Below are positions 58,832-64,000 of a DNA stretch of 64,000 nucleotides, piece after piece. This DNA comes from Actinoplanes sp. N902-109 (GTDB lineage Bacteria; Actinomycetota; Actinomycetes; Mycobacteriales; Micromonosporaceae), in assembly GCF_000389965.1 (NCBI RefSeq), contig NC_021191.1:7131501-7195500 (forward strand), written 5' to 3'. The notes under the pieces are model-generated. The model had not been told where the DNA came from. It made no database searches and saw only the letters and a program-made list of their open reading frames with translations. The position numbers were made by a program, and so were the translations under genes. Within the stretch, counting starts at the first letter, position 1, and every line of letters begins with the position of its first letter.

Positions 58832-58972
58832 GGCATGTTCCTCGGGGTGGGCTGAGTGCCGGAAGCAGCGTGCTGACGGAGCCGGGAGTGTCGACCGCGC
58901 TGCGCCGTCAAGTGTCGGCCGTGGCGTACGAGCGGGGAACCTGGATCTTGCGACGGCCCGCATAGATGGGAT

Positions 58973-59920
58973 CTATACCGGGTTGAAGCCGGGTTCGCAG
59001 GCCACGGTCTGGTCAGCGACGGAGCGCAGCAGAGCCCGGAACCACTGGTGCCCACGGTCGTGCTCGTGAATGGGGTGCCACCAGAACGCCTGCACCATGG
59101 GATTGGTCGGGAAGGGCGGCCGGAAGCTGCGCAGCCCCATGGTTCGCTCGGCGTTCTCGGCCAGGGAACGGTGCACCACCGCGACCCTGGTGGTTCCCTG
59201 TACGAGAGCGGGTAGCGCCGCGAAGGTACCGCTCGAGACCTGCACGTGCGGGGTGAGCCCGGAGAGCCGCACCTGCCGCATGACGATCGAGGTGGCTTCG
59301 TCATCGCTGTCCGAACGTGCGGCGAAGACGGCCCACGGCAGCGCGGCCAGCGTTGTCAGGTCGAGCTCCGCGCCGACGTGCGGATTATCGGCGCTGACCA
59401 CGCACCGCCACTCGGTGCTGAACAGGTCGAGATGCGGAATCCCGTGCAGCGCGCCACGCGGAACCAGCATGCCGTCGACGCCGCGCAGGCCCTCCAGCGG
59501 CGTCTCCACGTAGCGGCTCGGCGGGATCTCGAAGCCGACCGACGCCTCGGGAGCGGCGATGCTGAGCAGCCGGCTGATGGGCGGGCCCATCGTCTCGATC
59601 CAGTAGTCGCTGGCGAAGACGGTGAACCGCCGGCGGGATGCGGCCGGATCGAAGGGTTCACGGCCGAGAAAGACCCGTTCGGCGCCCGCGATCGCGTCGG
59701 CGACGACCGGCTTCAGAGTCACCGCCAGTGGGGACAACTCGTAGTGATTGCCGATGCGGACGAGCAGAGGATCGTCGAAGTGCCGCCGGAGCCGCCCCAG
59801 CGCGACGGAGACGGTGGGCTGGCTGAGCTCCAACTCCTCGGCGGCGCCGGAAACGCTCGCCCGGGAGAGCAGGGCGTCGAGGTGGACCAGCAGGTTGAGG
59901 TTGAGCCCTCGCAACTGCAA
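58973..59920 (-). CDS. LysR family transcriptional regulator
   Basis: 315 residues from a TTG with GAGGGAG upstream. The HTH is LNLNLLVHLDALLSRASVSG then AAEELELSQPTVSVALGRLR, of the NodD/LinR-like subgroup (typical LNLL-LDAL opening). The effector domain follows (RRRFTVFASDYW, FEIPPSRYVETPLEGLRG). Probably controls the amidohydrolase gene 141 bases downstream. Confidence 0.9.
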   Translation of the reverse strand: MQLRGLNLNLLVHLDALLSRASVSGAAEELELSQPTVSVALGRLRRHFDDPLLVRIGNHYELSPLAVTLKPVVADAIAGAERVFLGREPFDPAASRRRFTVFASDYWIETMGPPISRLLSIAAPEASVGFEIPPSRYVETPLEGLRGVDGMLVPRGALHGIPHLDLFSTEWRCVVSADNPHVGAELDLTTLAALPWAVFAARSDSDDEATSIVMRQVRLSGLTPHVQVSSGTFAALPALVQGTTRVAVVHRSLAENAERTMGLRSFRPPFPTNPMVQAFWWHPIHEHDRGHQWFRALLRSVADQTVACEPGFNPV

Positions 59921-60179
59921 GGCGGTGCTCCCTCGATCGTTTCGGAGCGCTCTGGACCACCGAGTCCGACCGAACCGGCTGGGTCATCGGGAACATGCCG
60001 CGGCCGCTCGCCGAAGCATTCCCCTGGCACGACTTGTCGAGGACCAGCTTACGTACTGCGGGGCTCGTAGGCGTGGAGACGAGGGCGCCGACTGCGACGT
60101 CCGCGGCACTTCCGGGCGAGAGGTCGTAGACAGCGACGTCGGCCGCGCACTTGGCAACGAGCACACCATTGCCTGGAGT
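59921..60179. other. Intergenic, no gene recognised
   Basis: About 260 bases upstream of the LysR gene. A minus-strand frame from 60164 has plausible codon use for ~80 codons but no homology and runs into the LysR gene. Left unassigned. Confidence 0.4.
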
Positions 60180-61169
60180 TCAGCCGGGCGGGCTTCGGCG
60201 CTCTGCTGGGAAGAGCCAGCCGAGGGCGGCGATGCTCTTGCCGACGTACGCGGGCCGGCCGGTCTCGAGGCCGTGGGCCAGGTCGGCGAGGAGGCCGCAC
60301 CGGGCGTAGAAGTGTGCGCGCTCCTCGGCGTCCGGCTCCGGTCCGACCGCCCGCAGGGCAGCCGGGCCGAGGTCACGCAGAATGAGGCCGAGGTCGCGGG
60401 CCGGGTCCCCGACGGCTGCGTCGCCCCAGTCGATGATGCCGGTCGGCTCCCGGGTGAGCGGGTCGACGAGGACGTGTTCGGCACCGAGGTCCTGATGGGA
60501 GAAGAGCAGCGTCCCGGGTGGCGGCGGGGCTTCGGCGGCGAGGAAGGCGTGCACCGCCCGGCGATGGGCTCGCGGCACGGTGGCTTCGAGGGCGGGCCAG
60601 GATTCGCGGGCCTCGTCGAGCCAGGCTTCCGGCGGGGTGTCGTCGACGGGGACGATGCCGGCGAGCCGGGCGGGCGGGATGGCGTGCAGGGCTGCGAGGA
60701 GGTCGCCCAGCCGGGCAGCCACCGCCGGCGCCGGCGGCACGGTGCGGGACGGCCAAGGGTGCAGGGTCAGGAGGGGTACGCCGGGCAGCAGGCGGTAGGC
60801 GAGGCAGCCCAGGCGGTCGTCGACGTGGACCGGCTCGGGTACGGGCAGCGGGGACACCTCGGCGACGATCCGGAGCAGCTGGGCCTCGGCCGCCGCGGAC
60901 AAGGGAGCGGGCTCCTCCGCTGCCGGCCCCGGGGACGACGACAGCACGGACGACACGGACGCAGGGACGGGCGACGCGGACGCAGGGGCGGACGACCCGG
61001 ACGGGGACAGTGCAGGCGACGCGGGCGGCGACGGTGGGGAGAGGGACGACAGCGCCGCGGACAGCGCCGACGGCGAGGGTGCGGCCGAGAAGCGCAGCAC
61101 CAGGTCGCCGTCGACGAGGTACGTCGTGTGATCGAGGCCCGAGCCGAGCAGCTCCACCGCCGGGCGCAT
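60180..61169 (-). CDS. Aminoglycoside phosphotransferase family protein with low-complexity insert
   Basis: 329 residues. N-lobe start LGSGLDHTTYLVDGDLVLRF. Catalytic loop FSHQDLGAEHVLVD, in which the usual Asn is His, as in an APH subgroup. Metal motif GIIDWGDAAVGDPARDL. Residues ~31-88 are a Ser/Pro/Ala run that interrupts the N-lobe right after the ATP-binding strand, unlike normal APH proteins. ATG at 61169, 11 bases after the PPTase stop, so co-transcribed. Substrate not predictable; resistance is not implied. Confidence 0.85.
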   Translation of the reverse strand: MRPAVELLGSGLDHTTYLVDGDLVLRFSAAPSPSALSAALSSLSPPSPPASPALSPSGSSAPASASPVPASVSSVLSSSPGPAAEEPAPLSAAAEAQLLRIVAEVSPLPVPEPVHVDDRLGCLAYRLLPGVPLLTLHPWPSRTVPPAPAVAARLGDLLAALHAIPPARLAGIVPVDDTPPEAWLDEARESWPALEATVPRAHRRAVHAFLAAEAPPPPGTLLFSHQDLGAEHVLVDPLTREPTGIIDWGDAAVGDPARDLGLILRDLGPAALRAVGPEPDAEERAHFYARCGLLADLAHGLETGRPAYVGKSIAALGWLFPAERRSPPG

Positions 61170-61180
61170 CAGACCGCCGC

Positions 61181-61933
61181 CTACGCCGCCGAGCCGCCGT
61201 CCACCGAACCGCCGCCCGCCGCCAAGCCGCCGCCCGCCGCCAAGCCGCCGCCCGCCGCCGAACCGCCGGTCGAGCCGCGGTCGGCGGGGAGGGGGAGCAC
61301 GATCGCCGTCACGACGATCCCGTCCGAGACCAGGAAGCGGCCCGCCAGCTCGGTGAACGGGCCCGGGCGCAGCAGCCGCGCGTGGAACGAGCCGGTGGTG
61401 GGCGACGCCGGGCTGAACGTCAGCTCGGCCTCCTCGAAGCCCAGCCATTCGCCGGTCTGCGGGAACCAGACCTTGTACACCGACTCCTTGGCGCTGAACA
61501 GCAAGCGTTCCCACCAGGTGTCCGGGTGGTCGGTGGCCAGCTTCGCCAGGTGGGTTCGTTCGGCCGGCAGGGACACGAGTTTGAGGACGCCGTCCGGCAG
61601 CGGGCCGTGTTCCTCGGCGTCGATGCCCACGCCGGTGATGTCGGTGGCCCGGGCGACCGCCGCCGCGCGGTAACCGTTGCAGTGGGTCATGCTGCCGACG
61701 ATGCCGGTCGGCCAGATGGGGGCGCCGCGTTCGCCGGTGAGGATCGGGGCGGGCGGGATGTCGAGTTCGGCCAGGGCGGTGCGGGCGCACCAGCGGGCGG
61801 TGGTGAACTCGCCGCGGCGTTTGGGAACGGCGTTCCGGACGAGGTCGGGCTCGCCGGGCAGCAGCGTGGATTCCGGGACGTCGGTCCGGGAGAACGCCGA
61901 CCGTACCGTCGGCGGCAGGATCCGGGCGATCAC
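61181..61933 (-). CDS. 4'-phosphopantetheinyl transferase (EntD/Sfp type)
   Basis: 250 residues. It has RRGEFTTARWCARTAL, the Mg-binding VGIDAEEH and the signature LLFSAKESVYKVW. It activates carrier proteins of polyketide or nonribosomal peptide pathways. The C-terminal ~30 residues are a GGGLAA repeat tail coded by 18-bp units. GTG start with GGGGAGGG upstream. The 16 bases CGCTGTGATCGCCCGG around its start are duplicated at the end of the preceding hydrolase gene. Confidence 0.92.
   Translation of the reverse strand: MIARILPPTVRSAFSRTDVPESTLLPGEPDLVRNAVPKRRGEFTTARWCARTALAELDIPPAPILTGERGAPIWPTGIVGSMTHCNGYRAAAVARATDITGVGIDAEEHGPLPDGVLKLVSLPAERTHLAKLATDHPDTWWERLLFSAKESVYKVWFPQTGEWLGFEEAELTFSPASPTTGSFHARLLRPGPFTELAGRFLVSDGIVVTAIVLPLPADRGSTGGSAAGGGLAAGGGLAAGGGSVDGGSAA
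61205..61264. repeat. 18-bp repeat at the 3' end of the PPTase gene
   Basis: About three copies of a CCGCCGCCCGCCGCCAAG-type unit, coding GGGLAA steps on the minus strand. Confidence 0.75.
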
Positions 61934-61967
61934 AGCGCACCCTCCCCACGAGAAGCGAACCGGGCGA

Positions 61968-62780
61968 TCACAGCGACCCCTTTCCGAGGAACGTCAGGAT
62001 GGCTTCGTTGACCGCTTCCGGCTGTTCCAGATAGCCGTAGTGGCCCGCGGCGGGGATTTCCCGGTGGCACGCCCCCGGGATGGCGGCGGCCAGTTCGCGC
62101 CCGCGGGCGGCCGGGGCGATCAGGTCGTCGGCGAAGGAGAGCACCAGCGTGGGGACCTCGATCTTCCCGTAAGCCGCCCGCCGGTCGTCCGCCAGCACCA
62201 CGTCGAGCTGGGCGCGGGTCCCCTCGTCGGGCCGGCCGGTCGGGGACATCTCCAGGATGTCGAGCCAGTCCCGCACGGCTGCCGGGTCTGCCAGCGTGCG
62301 GGGGGAGAGGTTGGCCAGCGCCCGGCTCACCGCGTCGTAGGCCGGCGGCAGGGTGATCCCGGCGTCGGCGAGGGCCCGGTCGGCCGCCGCCAGGGCCTGG
62401 GACAGGGCGTCGGGGCGGGCACGCGAGGCCAGCAGCACCGCATGGGTCACCAGCTCCGGCCGTACGAGGGAAAGCTCCTGGGCGATCAGGGCACCCAGGG
62501 AGGTGCCGACGACGGCAGCGGGACCACCGACCGCCTCGATGACGGCCGCGGCATCGGCGACCAGGTCGGCGATCGTGAGACCGGGCTTGGCCGGGCCGCT
62601 GGCGCCGACGCCGCGCGGGTCCACCGTGATGGCCCGGTAGCCGGCGGCCAGCAGGGCGGGCACCTGGTGCAGCCGCCAGGTGCGGCCGCGGGCCCCGGTG
62701 CCCGGCAGCAGCAGGACCGGTGCGCCCGAGCCGGTGTCCTCGTAGCTCAAGGTGACGTCGCCCACGACGATCGATGGCAT
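61968..62780 (-). CDS. Alpha/beta fold hydrolase
   Basis: 270 residues. Catalytic Ser in VGTSLGAL, Asp in LSFADDLIAP, and His in PAAGHYGYLEQP; oxyanion segment LLLPGTGARGRTW. First gene of the hydrolase-PPTase-APH operon; it could be a type II thioesterase-like or general hydrolase. The ATG is preceded by TAGGGT and six bases, and shares a 43-base region with the divergent AAA gene. Confidence 0.9.
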   Translation of the reverse strand: MPSIVVGDVTLSYEDTGSGAPVLLLPGTGARGRTWRLHQVPALLAAGYRAITVDPRGVGASGPAKPGLTIADLVADAAAVIEAVGGPAAVVGTSLGALIAQELSLVRPELVTHAVLLASRARPDALSQALAAADRALADAGITLPPAYDAVSRALANLSPRTLADPAAVRDWLDILEMSPTGRPDEGTRAQLDVVLADDRRAAYGKIEVPTLVLSFADDLIAPAARGRELAAAIPGACHREIPAAGHYGYLEQPEAVNEAILTFLGKGSL

Positions 62781-62823
62781 GCCGGAACCCTACCGAAGGC
62801 GTTCAGCTGGTTAAGGTTGAGTC
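62781..62823. promoter_or_regulatory. 43-base divergent promoter region with two leaderless -10 boxes
   Basis: Minus strand: TAGGGT (62792-62787), six bases, ATG. Plus strand: TAAGGT (62812-62817), six bases, ATG at 62824. Minus strand TTAACC 16 bases upstream of TAGGGT may be the -35. Confidence 0.55.
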
Positions 62824-64000
62824 ATGGCTGAGCGGTCCCGTTCGGACCAACCTGGCGGAAAACCGGGTGCCCCTCCCCCGGTTCGGGCCGATCATGGGGT
62901 GATGCGTACGCCCCATCAGTCCGTCGACCGGCTCGGCAGCCGTGCTGTGGAGCAGGCGGGATCACCCGTGCCCGCCGCGTTGTCGCTGCCGCTGTCCGGT
63001 TCCGTCGACGACGGTGACCGGCTGGTGGACGCGGTCGATCTGCTCGCGCTTGATGCCTTCGTGACCGGGCGCGAGCCGTTCGGGCGCACGAGCTATCTGG
63101 AGAACGTGCGGGCCGACGCCCCGCTGACGGTGGACGGTGCCCGGGTGGCGCGGGACGCCGTCGAGGAGGACTCGCACGGGCGGCTGTCCGTCGGCGAGGG
63201 GTTCACGCTGCACGTCACGCGGTGGCGGCAGAGCCGCCGGGCCCGGGTCACGGTGACCGCGGTGAGCGCCGAGCTGGCCGAGACGGTCCTGGCCGCGGCC
63301 ACCGACAACGCCGTGGAGGAGCCGGAACCCGCCGCGGACAGCGTACCGATCGGGTTCTGGCATTTCGGGCCGCACGGGCCGCGGCGGGCCCAGCGGGAGA
63401 TCGATGCCGCGCCCTGGGAGAAGATCCGCGGCAACTACTCCGAGCCGGTCGCCAGCACCCTGGAACGGCTGATGGCGCTGGACCAGCACGCGGTCAACGG
63501 GCGGCTCCTGCTGCTGCACGGCGAGCCGGGCACCGGCAAGACCACCGCGCTGCGCGCCCTGGCCCAGCAGTGGCGTTCCTGGTGCCAGGTCGACTGCGTG
63601 CTCGACCCGGAACGGCTGTTCAGCGACCCCGCCTACCTGATGAGTGTGGCGCTGGGCAGCGGCGACGACGACGAACCGCGCTGGCGGCTGCTGATGCTGG
63701 AGGACTGCGACGAGCTGATCAGCGGTGAGGCCAAGGCCAGCGCCGGGCAATCGCTCTCCCGGCTGCTCAACCTCACCGACGGGCTGCTCGGGCAGGGGCG
63801 CAACGCGCTGATCGCCATCACCACCAACGAGGACCTGGCGTCGCTGCACCCCGCGGTGGTCCGGCCGGGGCGGTGCCTGGCCAGCATCGAGGTCGGCCGG
63901 TTGCCGTACGCCGAAGCGGTCGGCTGGCTCGGCACGCCCACCGGCATCGGGCCGGACGGTGCCACCCTGGCCGAGCTCTACGCCCTCAGGACGGGGGCCC
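62824..64000 (+). CDS. AAA ATPase, DUF5925-type (partial at 3' end)
   Basis: 392 codons are in the window and the frame is open at the edge. The N-terminal ~200 residues are a conserved non-ATPase domain (DRLVDAVDLLALDAFVTGRE onwards). An AAA domain follows, with Walker A GEPGTGKT (233-240), Walker B LLMLEDCDEL and sensor 1 ALIAITTNED. This matches actinobacterial DUF5925 AAA proteins of unknown role. The start at 62824 is supported by TAAGGT six bases upstream; the GTG/ATG pair at 62899-62902 is an alternative. Confidence 0.85.
   Translation, partial: MAERSRSDQPGGKPGAPPPVRADHGVMRTPHQSVDRLGSRAVEQAGSPVPAALSLPLSGSVDDGDRLVDAVDLLALDAFVTGREPFGRTSYLENVRADAPLTVDGARVARDAVEEDSHGRLSVGEGFTLHVTRWRQSRRARVTVTAVSAELAETVLAAATDNAVEEPEPAADSVPIGFWHFGPHGPRRAQREIDAAPWEKIRGNYSEPVASTLERLMALDQHAVNGRLLLLHGEPGTGKTTALRALAQQWRSWCQVDCVLDPERLFSDPAYLMSVALGSGDDDEPRWRLLMLEDCDELISGEAKASAGQSLSRLLNLTDGLLGQGRNALIAITTNEDLASLHPAVVRPGRCLASIEVGRLPYAEAVGWLGTPTGIGPDGATLAELYALRTGA

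Noticed and set aside
59658..60164. A 168-codon minus-strand frame upstream of the LysR gene
   Set aside because: The second half is a shadow of the LysR N-terminus; the first half has no recognisable features.

Overview
The window is GC-rich DNA with dense GTG/TTG starts, many probable leaderless genes, actinobacterial protein families (ROK, LacI, SigE-type sigma factor, MTase of the DUF574 type, DUF5682, DUF5925-type AAA) and secreted carbohydrate-active enzymes carrying ricin-B, FN3-CBM2 and F5/8-type-C (CBM32) modules. It looks like a chromosomal segment of a filamentous actinomycete, most likely Micromonosporaceae (Actinoplanes-like). The genus is an inference from gene style. No tRNA, rRNA, insertion sequence or CRISPR array was seen.

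Layout. 0-11.3 kb: end of a GH30-type enzyme with a ricin-B tail, a SAM methyltransferase, a ROK regulator, VOC and LLM genes, a TetR/SDR/esterase locus with three phased palindromic operators, a sigma factor with a membrane partner, an amidase and a secreted FN3-FN3-CBM2 protein. 11.3-17.3 kb: a visibly lower-GC accessory stretch with gene remnants (CPCC-type cysteine protein, a monooxygenase killed by one stop codon), an Imm10-like gene, a membrane-anchored solute-binding protein paired with a polytopic membrane protein, and two leaderless hypothetical genes. 17.6-22.3 kb: parE-parC (topoisomerase IV). 22.4-31.3 kb: a signalling hub with a 1750-aa Ser/Thr kinase-AAA-GAF-GAF-GGDEF protein, a class III nucleotidyl cyclase upstream in the same operon, and a divergent LAL/LuxR regulator. 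31.5-37 kb: DUF5995, a lipoprotein/histidine kinase/response regulator operon, HAD and VOC genes and two intergenic minisatellites.

37.4-46.4 kb: a small sugar regulon. Two large secreted CBM32 proteins (a GH16-like/TIM-barrel fusion and a DUF1996 protein) share near-identical TTGAC(A/G)-N17-TAACAC promoters, each with a GGAGAGCGCTTTCC-type operator. The same operator sits in the promoter of a LacI-family gene, which is preceded by a coupled 30-codon leader ORF. 46.5-49.3 kb: LytR_C protein, Ca2+/H+ antiporter, glutathionyl-hydroquinone-reductase-like protein. 49.3-57.8 kb: a SWIM-DUF5691 / MoxR ATPase / DUF5682 / VWA cluster, in which DUF5682 has two GX2H motifs and a large repeat-built insertion. 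57.9-64 kb: amidohydrolase, LysR, an alpha/beta hydrolase-PPTase-APH operon, and a divergent AAA ATPase running off the right edge.

A recurring theme is short-unit repeat expansion, both between genes (17-bp, 22/29-bp and 13-bp units) and inside genes (24-bp units in DUF5682, 18-bp units in a lipoprotein and in a PPTase tail, a low-complexity insert in an APH).
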